Counted from the first letter of the stretch, positions 39,550 through 51,355 are shown. The stretch is 64,000 nt of DNA from Halocafeteria seosinensis (GCA_001687465.1 LVLI01000146.1:1-64000), one strand, 5' to 3'. Numbers and translations: made by a program. Notes: generated by a model not told the origin, from the letters alone.

Positions 39550-39800
39550 TTTGCTTGTTTTGGCTTTCGGTTCTCGAAGTTTTCTATTTTTCTGAAATGC
39601 TGTATGTCGAAGACATTATTACCCCAAGAAAGCGTCGTACTCTGTTCCCTGCGATTGAACCACAACAAAGCAAGCTTCACATAACCACAATACTACCACT
39701 CTTAACACTATCCTGTCCCAATGATGCTTCAGGGTGAACAAAGTTCAAGAAGTTACTTCCACCATTTGTTTTGTTCTATCACCACCGTTACAAGTGGCAT

Positions 39801-40847
39801 ATGCGTGTACGGACTGTTGGTTGCAGTACAAGGAAGTGGCTCCGACTGTTCGTACCTGTTGCGAAGCAAGGCCATAGTACAGCAATGGCAGCCCCAACGC
39901 CAAAAATGACGACCCATACGGTCCTCATGGTGCGTCCCGCAAACTTTGGATTCAACCCGGAGACAGCAGGGGACAATGTCTACCAGCAGCAAGATCAGTC
40001 AAGAAGCCCTGAGGAAGTCCAACGGGTAGCCAGGAGGGAGTTTGATAGCGCTGTGGAAGTGTTAAGAAGCCATCAGGTGAATGTTGTCGTGGTGGAGGAT
40101 ACACCCGATCCGAAGAAGACAGACGCCGTGTTTCCGAACAACTGGTTCTCTACGCATGAAGATGGAACGCTAATCCTGTATCCAATGGCCTCTCGGAACC
40201 GCAGATTGGAACGCAGAAGCGATGTTCCTGATATTTTGTCTCGTGAAGGATTCTCCGTCAAGCAGAAAATAGACTTGACAGCGTTCGAAAATGATAGCCA
40301 GTATCTAGAGGGGACAGGAAGCTTGGTACTTGATCGAGAGCACCGTATACTGTACGCAGGGTTGTCCGAAAGAACCCACATGGAGCCTCTGAGGCGAGTG
40401 AACGAGTATTTACACTATGAGATGGTAACTTTTCATGCTGAGCAAGAGCATAAAGGCGTCAAGAGTCCTATTTACCATACGAATGTAATGATGCACGTTG
40501 GAAGCAATTTGGCTGTCGTTTGTTTGGATTCAATTTCTGATTCCAAAGAGCGAGGCATGGTTCAAGAGTACCTCAAGAAAACAAACAAAGAAGTGGTAGC
40601 CATTTCTTTGGAGCAGATGTTTAAGTTTGCAGGTAACATGTTGGAAGTAAAGAACCGAAACGGTGCGAAGATCACTGTCATGTCGAAGATGGCTTACGAT
40701 AGCTTGACAATGGAGCAAGAAGGAACTATCAAGAAGTACACCAAAATTGCTACAGTTACGCTTCCTACCATTGAAAAACTCGGAGGTGGGAGCGCTCGAT
40801 GCATGCTTTCTGAGATCTTTCTTCCTCAGCAAAACGAGGTCTCATAA
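39801..40847 (+). CDS. CtlX-type citrulline/amidino hydrolase (guanidino-modifying enzyme)
   Basis: Member of the amidinotransferase/hydrolase (pentein) fold, closest in pattern to the CtlX citrulline hydrolases. 348 aa from ATG 39801; an upstream open frame lacks ATG. Landmarks: MVRPANFGFNPET, PNNWFSTHEDG, LILYPMASRNRRLERR, LEGTGSLVLDR, YHTNVMMHVG (His226) and the nucleophile cysteine in GGGSARCMLSE (Cys334). The first ~40 residues (MRVRTVGCSTRKWLRLFVPV) are basic and look like an organelle presequence. The family is better known in bacteria; a eukaryotic copy may come from old transfer. Substrate (citrulline, dimethylarginine or similar) is not certain. Confidence 0.85.
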   Translation: MRVRTVGCSTRKWLRLFVPVAKQGHSTAMAAPTPKMTTHTVLMVRPANFGFNPETAGDNVYQQQDQSRSPEEVQRVARREFDSAVEVLRSHQVNVVVVEDTPDPKKTDAVFPNNWFSTHEDGTLILYPMASRNRRLERRSDVPDILSREGFSVKQKIDLTAFENDSQYLEGTGSLVLDREHRILYAGLSERTHMEPLRRVNEYLHYEMVTFHAEQEHKGVKSPIYHTNVMMHVGSNLAVVCLDSISDSKERGMVQEYLKKTNKEVVAISLEQMFKFAGNMLEVKNRNGAKITVMSKMAYDSLTMEQEGTIKKYTKIATVTLPTIEKLGGGSARCMLSEIFLPQQNEVS

Positions 40848-41180
40848 TGAGAATTCATATTGCATCATTACGTCTCAAGAAATCATGGATGAAGTCGCTA
40901 ACATCGTGACTACCCATTCAACACCCATTCCTCTAAGACAAGTCCTTAAGAGTGGAACCGAACATTTTCATTTTCGGGATTGTTAACTTCGAAATAGGCT
41001 GATTTGTTAACTGTAGTTGAGTCGTACGTTCCGAAGATGGCAAGGATTTCGGCCTGATTGCATCAAATCAGGAATGCTCTGATGGTCGTTGCGTTCCACA
41101 AAGTAAAATGCAAAAGTTCGAAGCGCTTTCTTGGAACAATAGACGGAGGGACCAAGTCATTAGCCTGGCACTTATCTATC
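40848..41180. other. Convergent 3' intergenic region
   Basis: About 330 bp between two converging genes. It should contain both polyadenylation regions. No gene or repeat is seen. Confidence 0.5.
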
Positions 41181-43398
41181 TTACAAAGCTTCCCATGGTT
41201 CGACGCTTTCCCTACCAGAGTTTAGAGAGTCCGGAGACTTTATGTGCCGTTTCCGTCCTTTTGCCGTACTGTCCGCTGGACCCTTCAACGGCTCCTTTCC
41301 TTCTTGAGAATGTTGCTTCGCTGTACCATGCGATACTGGCTTCGGTCTTTCATTGGTGACCAGTTGCTTACCCGTCTGCTGCAGCATCTTGGCTGGCTCG
41401 GCAGTAGGGACGTTCAGGACTTTGTCCTTCGGTGGTGGCTTTTCATGTCTTACGACGTAAGCAGGCTTTAGACCTTGCAACATATATCCATGCTTTCTAG
41501 GATAATGACTCGAAGGTGACGGTGGTTCACTCTGAGGTCGATGTTCTGAGTTGGTAGTGGCGTGCTCCGTGGCGGGATCAGAGGCAACACTCATGAATCG
41601 AGATGGCTGCTTGCCCCAGCTGCTGCCTGAATGCATTGCCTTCATACCCTTATCGGGAGCATGCAGTCTTGCAGATGTAGCATTCAAAGGAGCAGAGGGC
41701 TTCTGATCTTCTTCATGGATAAAGCTGGAATCTTTCATCTCTGATAAAGCGGAACCTTGTTCAGTGAAGGGAAGGGAATCACAACTCCAATCTTGCACTG
41801 GGCGTACTTTGGTGACATCTCCCGCTAATCGCTTGCTTTCATTTTCTATCTTAGCTCGCACTTGTTGGAGTGCTGATGCTACAGCTTCTTTTTCATTTCT
41901 ATCGACGTTCTTGTCTGCGTTAACTTCAGCAAGTATATCACTGCAAATTGAATTTAGCATTGTCTGTGCTTTTGTTATCGCTTGTTTTGTAACAGAGTCA
42001 AACACCCCACTCGAATGCTTTTGAAAGAGAGGTTGAGCTGAAGCTACGCGTGTTCCACTGGAAAATGACCTGCTGCCTCGTGACCCAAGCCGGCTGGAGC
42101 CTTTCCCTCGATCTTTCCTCGCGGTAGATGGTAGTGCCTTGGACTGATCCGTCATATCGGATGTAAACGTTTTGACGCTTTCTTCATCTTCTTCGCGAGA
42201 TGGTGCGCTCGTTGACGCTTCTTCGCCGACACTTGTCGGATAGTTGCTCACTCGTTGGGACTCCCGGATTGTGTGTTTCATGAGGACGCTTTTCTTAGAA
42301 AGACGATTTATATGCTCTTCCTGTAGGCTATTGCTGATCTGAAGCTCCCTGTTCTCTCTCAGCAATTGTTCATTTTCCCTCATCAGTTTTTCTGCCTGTT
42401 GTGACTGATATGTCAGTTCCACCACTGCGTGTTCGTTTTCAGCGATGGTTCGTCGCACTGTCATGTCCACACTGCTGAGCACTTCTTTCATAATTTCCTG
42501 TAAGAGAAATGTATTACACGAGTTGAAGCCTGTATGCGTTATGCAGGGTCACGTACTTCCTTCGTGTTCCGTAGCCTCTCCAGCATCCCATTCTTGATTT
42601 TTTGTCGCTCATGAATATTCTTTCGATCGATTTCCTGGACCTTCTCAATGTGCCGCTGTTCTGAATTTTCCACTTGCTCCTGTAAATCTACGTTCTTCTG
42701 GATTAGCTCCTCCCTTTGTGACTGAAATGAACCACGTAAATAGTATATAGAGCAAACGTCAGAACTGTTGCATTGAATTGCTTCCTTACTCTGAACTCAA
42801 TCAACTTCTCCATTTCTATGTCTAAGTCGCGTAATTTTCTCTGAAGCAAAGGTAAAAGAATTATTCGGAATTAGTTCATATGAGACGGCGAATCACGTAC
42901 TTTAAGAGACGCCACTGTTTCATCGGACTCTTCGCGAAGTTGGGCCAAATCTCTTTCCCTTTTCTCGTGAAGGTTGTTTAGTTTGTCCTCCAGTTTCCAT
43001 ACATTGTCTTTAAGTTGTCCAATCTCACGGTTTCGCCGAGCAAGTTTATCATTTAGGAAATCCTTTGTTTCTTGCTGGATAAGAAAATGGACGGGATACT
43101 GGTTGCACGTTAGTTCAGCGGATACACGGGAGCACATACGTTTTGATCCAGCAGTTCTTGTATTTCTTGCCTTAGAACATCATTCTCCTTATAAAGCTGA
43201 GCATTAGTAAGTTCTCTGCGATTCGCCTAGCTACATGACATTGAACATTTGCTTCAGCTCGGATGAACTGGCTTCTACCACCTACAGGTTTTTGTACTTC
43301 CATTGGGTTTCGTGAGAGATGATCCCAAGAAGGGTATTCGGGAGGCCAAACTTATCCCCCTCGTTCTTCGGTATGTCACCTGCATCGTCGTCCCCCAT
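41181..43398 (-). CDS. Coiled-coil protein resembling ciliary DUF4515/BBOF1-type proteins
   Basis: Six exons keep frame: 43398-43286, 43215-43140, 43074-42901, 42840-42790, 42721-42557, 42497-41181 (631 aa). Residues ~35-300 form long heptad coiled coil. The order QETKDFLNDKLARRNREI, then IDRKNIHERQKIKNGMLERL, then RRTIAENEHAVVELTYQSQQ, EKLMRENEQLL recalls the DUF4515 family (basal body orientation factor 1 and relatives), which are cilium/basal-body proteins. The C-terminal ~330 residues are Ser/Pro/Lys-rich and disordered. If the assignment holds, the organism builds flagella. The short 5' exons were found by frame and homology logic, so each boundary carries some uncertainty. Confidence 0.7.
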
Positions 43399-43671
43399 GG
43401 TGAATGGGAGGGGACGTAATCAATTCCTACTGGCTACAACGCGTTTCCTCAGAATCTGTCAGCGCTCCAGAAACGCAATCCTGCAAGTCAAGTTGAATGA
43501 GACTATATGATGAGCCACTGTTCTTGACCATCCTTTTATTCATTCGCTTTCTTGGAACAAAGGGGAGAAAACGCGCAACGGGTTACAACTGCAACGTAGC
43601 TGCCGAACAGTGGGCGAAAAGATTGTTCCTTCCTGAGAGTCGACATTGTCCATGCGCGAGTTGGTGTTGTT

Positions 43672-44160
43672 ATGTTACGGAGAAGACAAACGAAAATGGA
43701 GCCTGAGAAAAAGAGGGAGGAATCTCGTTCACAGGAGGGTATGCCGCTAGAGATACCTTTCCCCGAGGACACACGAGAGAATGGGGAACATAACTCGGAA
43801 GAGTACCGGCAGGTCCTCGCTGCAGCCTCACAATGGAATGAGAGCCTGATACAAACCAGGTAAGGCCTGTGTGATTTCTATCTTGGTAGCATTATTGAAG
43901 ATATGCATTATATATATATATTTATATTTATATACCTCTGCAGGAAAGAGCGGTGGGAAGAGCATTGGTCCAACTACTACTTTGGTGCTGATCGAGAAGC
44001 GAGGCCGTCCACTTCTGAGCAACCAGTTCCTCTCTTTTTTCCAGAACCTATGGCTGAAGAGTACCCTACAGGAGATTTAGGAGCTCCTTATACAAAAGCA
44101 GTGGACTACTCTGAGTTAAACGAAACGCAAAATAGGCAAGCAACGGCTTCGAAAAAGTGA
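43672..44160 (+). CDS. Small hypothetical protein, two exons
   Basis: Exons 43672-43859 and 43944-44160 give 134 aa with a phase-2 junction (AG|G). The protein is charged, with a Glu/Lys-rich N-terminus, then YRQVLAAASQWNESLIQTR and WEEHWSNYYFGAD. I do not recognise a domain. It is transcribed away from the coiled-coil gene from a ~270-bp shared intergenic region. No signal peptide or membrane segment is seen. Confidence 0.55.
43907..43936. repeat. AT microsatellite inside an intron
   Basis: A TA-rich run (TATATATATATA then TTTATATTTATATA) fills the centre of the single intron of the small hypothetical gene, just ahead of CCTCTGCAG. Confidence 0.85.
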
Positions 44161-44210
44161 ACAGTGATCAAAATGTATCCTAACAGAGTTTGGACTGTCA
44201 CCCGAATAAC

Positions 44211-45156
44211 CTAGGAACCTCTTTCAGGGATAGTCACCTGGTATGATACTTCTTGCTGCGGCGTCTCCATTAAGGATACCTCGACAACAGACACGCCACG
44301 GCTCTGCAGGGTATTGTTTGTCTCTGTTTACATCAAGGGTCAGGGACGAGTAAGGGAGGAGCCTTACCTGTAGTACGTTTAGAGTGATTTCTTCCAGGAA
44401 AATTTGGCACTGTATGGAAGAGATACCAGCGGCAACGCATTAAGGTGACATATTGGTGCATAGCATCAACTGCTTCTAAGAACTCACCAAGTAGCGGCAA
44501 AGCTCTTCGGCGCTTGTATTCACAATCGGTAGTAATACGCAGTCTTCCAAGGGCATCGAAAAGAAGCATCCGTCCGAGCACTGTAACTCCACTTGTTTAT
44601 CATATACTGTCGGGATAATATCTTGTGAGTTTATCGCTACGAGGAAGTGCTCATCTAGTTGTTTGCATATTTTCCTCATCGCCTGAATGTCCAGCGTCTT
44701 AATGCGCTGAATGGCATATCATAGAGTGGTCGTTCAATGCACTTACTCTCTTTATAACTCCGAAGTCCAGCACGTATCCATCATCCCCTAGCACCCCCTT
44801 TATCATTACCTGTGCAAGAAGTCGTTTCGTGTACTGATTGCGAGAACGTGTGCACCCGATATAGTAGCTTACCGAGGCTGTATAGTTATGCCCGTGCATC
44901 TTTTCGCGTTTCCCCTGCATATCGAATCAGTGAGATTGAATTGACCCACCTAAGTATAGAGCATTTGTTGATAAGCACATACGCTCGCCATCATCATATG
45001 AGCTGCATTGAATTTAAAGTCTGCTTTGGCTACATTAAGGGCGAACGTAGTCCGGCCACTATTCTCACAGAACTGTTTAACTACAGGATCTACTGCTCCA
45101 GTGCTGGTTCCTGGCACGACTGCTTGATGCTGCACGCCTTGATGTGTATCCGCCAT
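44211..45156 (-). CDS. 6-pyruvoyltetrahydropterin synthase-like enzyme, PTPS-III type
   Basis: Pterin enzyme acting on dihydroneopterin triphosphate. Six exons: 45156-44983, 44914-44873, 44809-44747, 44706-44488, 44409-44368, 44303-44211 (210 aa; the fourth could start at 44697). Zinc ligands are visible as FNAAH (H53) and HGHNY (H65, H67), with VLDFGVIK, LDEHFLV, LLPIVNTSAEELCRYL and a C-terminal RGVSVVEVSLMETP. The usual catalytic Cys just before HGHNY is replaced: the sequence reads GKREKMHGH, with Glu62 in its place. This Glu form (PTPS-III, described for Plasmodium and other lineages) makes 6-hydroxymethyl-dihydropterin and bypasses dihydroneopterin aldolase in folate synthesis. Seen: the motifs. 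Inferred: the folate role. Confidence 0.83.
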
Positions 45157-45574
45157 TGTAGCAAATACAGTAGACCCTAGTGGAGACTCGTGTTCAATAA
45201 TTCAAATTTCCTAGCTCGGCCGCCTTTTCTTGCTACACCTGCCATTAGAGAACTACAACTCAACTCAGGCACATGAATAAACAGCATTTCATTGCAGCAA
45301 TACTGTGTCATGCAATCGGCAGGCGCAGCTAAATAACGTCATGACTTATGAGAGACGTCGAACATCACAACGTGCTTCACAAAACTTTAAAGCTCTTATA
45401 TGTTACAGAATGATACCTACTTGTTAGTTTGAGTAGATCATGGTGCTATTGGTAGTAAAGTGTTGAGTTAAGTCAATTTTCCGTTTCTGAATGGATTTAT
45501 TGATTGATGGCCACCCACGGGGGTCAAAACCAGAACACCTCAGCTGAGCATCGCATACGTCGGACCAACAGAGG
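45157..45574. other. Divergent intergenic region, PTPS-like gene to MFS gene
   Basis: About 420 bp between head-to-head genes; both promoters must lie here. No motif stands out. Confidence 0.5.
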
Positions 45575-47283
45575 ATGAAATGCAGGGAGCTCATTCAAGC
45601 TCATCCTCTGGTTATGACCAGGATAAGTTACTTTTGTTTGTATGCCGCAGTTTCGGTATATTTTCCATACCTGCCGATATTTTACGAGGAGCGAGTCACT
45701 GATAACTCGCAGCTGGTTGGAACTCTTCTGGCGTTTCGCCCCCTATTGATGCTCATTGCTGCGCCACTCTGGGGAGGTATTGCTGATAAGCTTAACCGGC
45801 ATAGAGATGTTCTTGTGTTCCTCCTGGCCGCAGCAAGCGTGTTTCGGTTCAGTATGTCGTTCGCAACAAATTTCCCGACAGCCATGATCCTGCTAATAGC
45901 CGCAGGTAAGAATATCACCGAAGCCAACGGCGCGTTCTTTGAGCAGGATGTTTACACGTTGAATCGTGTGCAGAACTATTTGGTGGATCCGTAAATAGCG
46001 TTATGGATTCGATTGCGCTTAAGCTTTTGGGAGATGAACGAAAAGGGGACTACGGCAAGCTAAGATTATGGGGAGCTGTCAGCTGGGGGACGTTTTCTCC
46101 CCTTGGAGGGGCAGTCATGCAGAACCTTGGCATTCTTAAAATGTTTTATATGTATGCTTTTCTGATAATTATAGCTATGGTTTGCGTGTGGTTTCTAGAT
46201 CCCCGTGATCATGAAGTCCACTATCAGCAACTAAACACAGAGAAACGTAGCGGGGAGGGTGACTCTGAAGACAGCTTAGTTAGGGAGACAGAACTTGTAT
46301 CTCCTGTCAATAACGACAAAGAAGTGGATGCATCCACATCGGCCTCAGAGGATGAACAATTCAATGCCGTCGAAATAGATGAGGAAGGGCAACCTACCGG
46401 TAGCAGTGACGAAACTCAGAAAAGCCCAAAGGGCAGCTCATCGGCTTCCTCTTCTCCAAACGATGGTGGTCAAGGAGACTACTCTTCTTCGACTAATGTT
46501 GATACGTTCTTTACCAAATTGAAGCGTTTAACAATGTCACCGACTGTGGTGACATTTGCTCTGGTAGTGTGGACGATGGGTACCCTGATGGGTGTAATTT
46601 CGAATTTTCTCTTTGTCTGGCTACAGCGCTTGGGAGGTGGCACGTTTGTTATGGGTTTGAGTTTGACATTTACGTAAGTAGTTCAGGCAGTGCATTTTTC
46701 CAGAAAAGAAATCGTTTACATCTTGTGCAGCTGCATTTCGGAAGTTCCTTTCTTCTTTTTCTCCGGAAAGGTCATTGGCAAACTAGGGCACATGACTTGC
46801 TTGACTTTGGCCTTGGTTTGCTACGGGATCCGGTTGATGTATTATAGTTACCTCGTGGAACCATACTGGGTATTACCAGCGGGTACGTCCCTATTGTTTG
46901 GCGATGCGTACAACTTCATATTCATCAAAAGCGAAGTATGCAGAACTTCTGCATGGAATTACGTTCGGTATTGGATGGGCATGTTGTGTTAGTTTTTCTC
47001 ATGAGGTGGCCCCGGAGGGACTTGAAGCTACAACGCAGGGACTCTTGGCCTCGATTCACTGGTAAGCCAAGGCGTCTATGTGTTGAAGTTGTTGTTAGTG
47101 CTGGATTCACGGTATGCAAGTTGCAGGGGCATCGGTAACGCTGGCGGTGCATTCCTTGGGGGAATCCTGTTTGACGTGGTAACTCCACGGCAGAGTTTCC
47201 GTTATTGTTTGGTTCTTGTAGGCTTAGGACTAGCATTTGTAGTGTTATCGTGGTACAAATCGAAGAGGGCACATGTCATATGA
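45575..47283 (+). CDS. Major facilitator superfamily transporter, MFSD6/MFS_1-like
   Basis: Five exons: 45575-45905, 45974-46673, 46731-46882, 46944-47061, 47127-47283 (485 aa). The N-terminal half reads RISYFCLYAAVSVYFPYLPIFYEE, LRPLL-like AFRPLLMLIAAPLWGGIADKLNRHRD, then SVMDSIALKLLG and YGKLRLWGAVSWG, as in the LacY/MFS_1-like family. A ~130-residue acidic Ser-rich cytosolic loop separates the halves. The second half has the diagnostic LPAELLHGITFGIGWA and SHEVAPEGLEATTQGLLASIHWGIGNAGGAFLGG, the latter assembled across two junctions. This strongly supports the splice model. About 12 membrane helices are expected. Substrate unknown. Confidence 0.88.
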
Positions 47284-47431
47284 CCAGAAATATTACACAC
47301 TATCGTGTACCTATTCCAAGTATGTATATTTCATATCCTTTTGTTACATGTAATCCTATTCCAGGTCTCTGTTTGTTATGTCAAACAAGGAGTATCCTGA
47401 ATACACTCGTCTTGGAAGAACGAGCGGGAAT

Positions 47432-48015
47432 TTACTTGGTTTCTTTAATCTCGACGCGATAGCTGGGATCACTCCATGATTGCCACAGTACAACAGCATG
47501 TACGCTGACAGGCGCAGCGGATTCGTCCAGGTTACAAGAGTCTAGAGCGTCTGAATCATCCTTGACGTCCTCCACAGCACAGGTCGTCTGCTGAAGCATC
47601 ACTGTCATTTCATACCTCATCCCAGCGACAACTTGGTGTTTGGCTGCGGTTCAAGTTGAAGGAAAGATTCCAAGCCGCTTGAGTTCCGAAGAGAGAATAG
47701 GTGCCGCAAACTTACATCTGACAACTTTTACCAGCTTACTGGCAGCTGAATCCACATATTCAGCGTTGTATGCTTTGACAACCTCCCGTGCAGCATCCTG
47801 TACATGCTGTTCAGTGCTATCGCTCTCACGGAAGCCACCAACTTTGTTGCCTCCAAGTGCCTCTGTAGTATCAAGCAGAGGTAGGTAAGAGGCATCTCCC
47901 TAGCGTAATAGATACATATGCATGGGAGAGCTTGAAGTTGGCATTACATACCGCTTGTGTGCATGCCGGAGAGCATTAGGGCGCAAAGCGCCAGCAGGGC
48001 TGATTTCAACATCAT
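47432..48015 (-). CDS. Secreted cystatin-family cysteine protease inhibitor
   Basis: Three exons: 48015-47952, 47895-47716, 47643-47432 (151 aa). An alternative acceptor at 47862 would shorten exon 2 in frame. The N-terminus MMLKSALLALCALMLSG is a clear signal peptide. Cystatin landmarks follow: LGG and VGGF near the inhibitory N-terminus, VQDAAREVVKAYN (the central helix), KLVKVVR, the QVVAG first hairpin (Q85-G89) and a Trp-bearing second hairpin (VVLWQSWSDPSY). Two cysteines (CAVE, DSC) may form a disulfide. Cystatins inhibit papain-like proteases; secretion suggests an extracellular or vacuolar target. It converges on the MFS gene with 148 bp between stop codons. Confidence 0.83.
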
Positions 48016-48817
48016 TGTTTGCCGTTTCGTTGTAATTCCTCAAATAACGTTCCAAGAACGCTGCAATAGGACTAGCAATTATTGATTTAGTTTCTGAGCG
48101 TCCCTGAGTGAAAATTACGGTGTCTCAATCCAGTGCTGAAGCGAAGAATGTTCAATCCAGTAACTTGATTTTGGAACTTCTTCAAGTTCAAGTGGTTCAT
48201 GCAATAACGCATGCGGCATAACATGAAGCCCAAGGGTCGATTATTGCGAAAGTAGTTACCTTACTCACATTCAGACTATTGAGGCCACACGGACAGGTTT
48301 GCTCTATCGTAAACTGAAGGGAGAAGTACATGGAATTGTCAGTTTCAGTGGTTCAGAAGTTCGACAAAGCCACTGGCCGAACTCGTAATATTCTTCTAGT
48401 GAATCAAAGCATTAATCTTATGAGACATTTTGCTAGCAACTTTCACACTCGATGTGAGGTGCTACGCGTTCCTCAGGGTGCCTCACACTCTGAGCCTACC
48501 TGCTGAACTGGAGCCTCCCAGTAATTCCCACTAATTCGGTTTGCAATTGACAGGAACATCGAAAGTTAATCATGAGACAAAAGCTATTTTGATGCTATTT
48601 GACAATGAATGATGATTCCCGTCTATAGCCGTTGAATTCCTCGGTTTTGTCTTTCGGTAGTGCGTGACTTCAACTACATAACGGGTTCAACTCTGAGCGC
48701 ATTAGAGCACAACAGTTGAAAACTTTTGGTTCCACCGTGTTGGCTCTACAAGGCACATATACAGACTATCATGTTTCTACAACAGTTTTCCTTATCGTTC
48801 GCAGCAGAGCAATAAAT
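48016..48817. other. Divergent intergenic region, cystatin gene to EGF-protein gene
   Basis: About 800 bp upstream of both flanking genes. No gene, repeat or RNA element is recognised. Confidence 0.5.
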
Positions 48818-51352
48818 ATGAATGTATTTACGGTATTTTGTATCGTGTTTCTGACCGCCGTAGTCCCTGCCTCTGCAAAGTGCCCCAATTTTTGTAGTGG
48901 CCATGGACGATGTGGTGGCCCCAATAAATGCGAATGCTTTGACGGGTGGGACGTAGTTGGAGATTGTTCGCAACGTATGTGAATCAACTGGATTCTTGGG
49001 GAATTTGTTGCTCTCCTTATGACTTTTTCCGGCATTACAGGATCCTGCCCGAAGGACCATGCATGGGTCGACGTCGCTAAAGGAGTGGACGACGCACATA
49101 ACCTGGCGGAGTGTTCCAATAGGGGAACATGTGACCGTGAGAAGGGAATATGTGATTGTTTTACAGGATATGGAGGGATAGCTTGCAATCGAAGTGAGTG
49201 GTACTTAGCTGTTTGCTTGGTTGCGTAGCTGCAACAACGGATCACCAACGTATTTGCAGTGATGTGCCCTAAGTCGTGTAGTGGACACGGAACGTGCCGA
49301 AGCATGCGATACCATGCTAAGAGGACCATCTTAGGACTTCCACAGTTTACTTACATTACTCCATGGGATGCTGAGATGATCTTTGGCTGCGAATGTGACG
49401 TAGGTTGGCAAGGGTACGACTGCTCTCTCCGTAAGTGTTGACTCCTGAGGAAACAGTGACAGTAATATCTGGGATAAGATCGTCGTACCACAAGTTGCAG
49501 GAACTTGCTCCTACGGAAATGACCCTTTGGTGGAGAATGAGTTGGATGAAATTCAGCTATTGCGGTGCGATGAGTTGGGAGACACAAACACGGAATTCTT
49601 TCTCGAATTTAAGGGGGAACTAACAGGTAAAATTGACGGAACGTTCACAGCAGCCGAACTACAAGAGAGTCTCGAAGTAAGGAACGCTACAGCCCTTGTC
49701 ATCCATGACGGATGAATAGTAACGCATGGTATTTGCACTACAGAAGCTTACAACTATTGAGTCAGTGCGAGTAAACATGGTCACTGACAGCGGTGTAACA
49801 ACGGTTTGCGCACTGGACGATGATTTCCCGACAGACATTTCTCGCGGGGTAATGCAGGTCACCTTTCTGAAACAGTTTGACCCGTAAGGAACAAGCATTG
49901 TTTAGCCGATTATGGAAGTGGTTTCATTTGCGCTGTTCCGGTAGTGCAGGCTCCCCCGTCTCGCTGTGCGCGACACTGAAGGAAACCCCATACCTCGAGA
50001 TCCGGATGATAGCACCAAGACTCCCCGCATTTCCACTGCTGCGTTTGGGGATGGTTTAAAGTATTTGGCTGCGGCTAATGATCGCCCGACGGTGAATTCT
50101 CAAAAAGCTACGAAGCAGTCTCTTGTTTGCTCGGGGAGAGGCAATTGCAACACGGAGACTGGACAGTGCGAATGCTACACCGGCTTCGGCTCTTCAAATG
50201 CTATGGGTGATGAAGGGTCTCGCGGTGATTGCGGTTTCGATATCGACCCTATCACTAGCTGCCCAGGGATAAATGTGGAGTGTAGTGGCCATGGGACTTG
50301 CTCTGGAAGTCCTGAATACAAGTGTACGTGTAATGTCGGATTCATAGGAGGCGACTGCAAAAAGAGAAGTTGTCCGAAGGGAAACGCGTGGTTTGATACT
50401 CCGATTGCGGACAATGAAGCTCATTCTTTGCTGGAATGTAGTGGTAAGGGTATTTGCAATAGAGATACAGGGAAATGCAATTGCCAGGATTCGTTCACAG
50501 GCGAAGCATGCGAAGAGAGTAAGTGTTAGACATTAACGGTCCTTAAACCATTCTTGTCGATAATTACTCGTTCCTTCTTGGTATGCAGTGACATGCCCCG
50601 GACAAACGCAGGAAAGTGAGTGCAGTGGACACGGGAAGTGTCTATCAATGTCCCAGCTTGCAGAATATGCAAAGGACAACGGGGTACCTATAGAGGCATC
50701 TTACGGCTTCGTTCCCGCGAATCCTAATACATGGGATGCGCGCAAGATTTTCGGGTGCATCTGTGACGAAAATTGGCAAGGTTTTGATTGTAGCCTACGT
50801 ACTTGTCCTTTTGGAGATGATTTAACGACCAGAGATCAAAGCACAGAGACTCAGAGACTCAGCTGCGTTTCCACTGGTTCGGGGTCCTTTAAATTTAGTT
50901 TCCGCGGCGAAGAGACGTCAGCTATTGACAGAGCAGGTACAGCAGAGGACATACAAACAGCATTAATGGACCTTAGTAACATTGGTGAAGTTATCGTTAC
51001 ATTCTCGAACGGCAATGAAGCTTGTCCCGCACTTGGAAATGACATTACTGTAACTTTTTTGACCGAACACGGAGACTTGCCACCTCTACAGGCTGTCGAT
51101 ATAGGGGAGAATCTTGACACATCGCACGGTCTCGGGGGACCGACATCAAGTTTCGCTGAAGAGATAGTAAAAGGGACTACAGAAAATGACGAATGCAACG
51201 GCAGAGGTATTTGTGATAGATCGACAGGCTTCTGCAAATGTTTCACAGGTTTCGGTAGCAGTGATGGGAAGGGAGGTGCCGGAGGTAGAAACGATTGTGG
51301 CTATCGGGAACCCTTCTTCCTCCGTAAAAACGGCAATACAGTTGGAGCTTAG
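48818..51352 (+). CDS. Secreted EGF-repeat (tenascin-like) protein with two beta-type modules
   Basis: Seven exons: 48818-48974, 49041-49193, 49260-49430, 49501-49676, 49744-49883, 49950-50518, 50589-51352 (709 aa). A signal peptide (MNVFTVFCIVFLTAVVPASA) leads into at least seven EGF-like units with CSGHGxC, CSNRGTC, CSGRGNC or CNGRGIC cores. Two units are each followed by a ~110-residue module, beginning RTCSYGND and RTCPFGDD. Each module has FxLxFxGExTxxID, a TAxxLQxxL helix and V(R/I)V strands with a cysteine. No membrane segment is seen. I recall similar EGF/RTCP modules in heterokont and haptophyte surface proteins, but cannot check. Most internal exon boundaries fall between EGF units in phase 1, consistent with exon shuffling. 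Confidence 0.78.
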
Positions 51353-51355
51353 TTG

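Noticed and set aside
39200-39595. Pro-rich PPVTPVPS repeat protein on the plus strand
   Set aside because: A 24-bp minisatellite is open on both strands; this frame has no supporting context.
45575-46677. Two separate truncated MFS genes
   Set aside because: A 68-bp GT-AG intron joins them in phase and recreates the family motif SVMDSIALKLLG.
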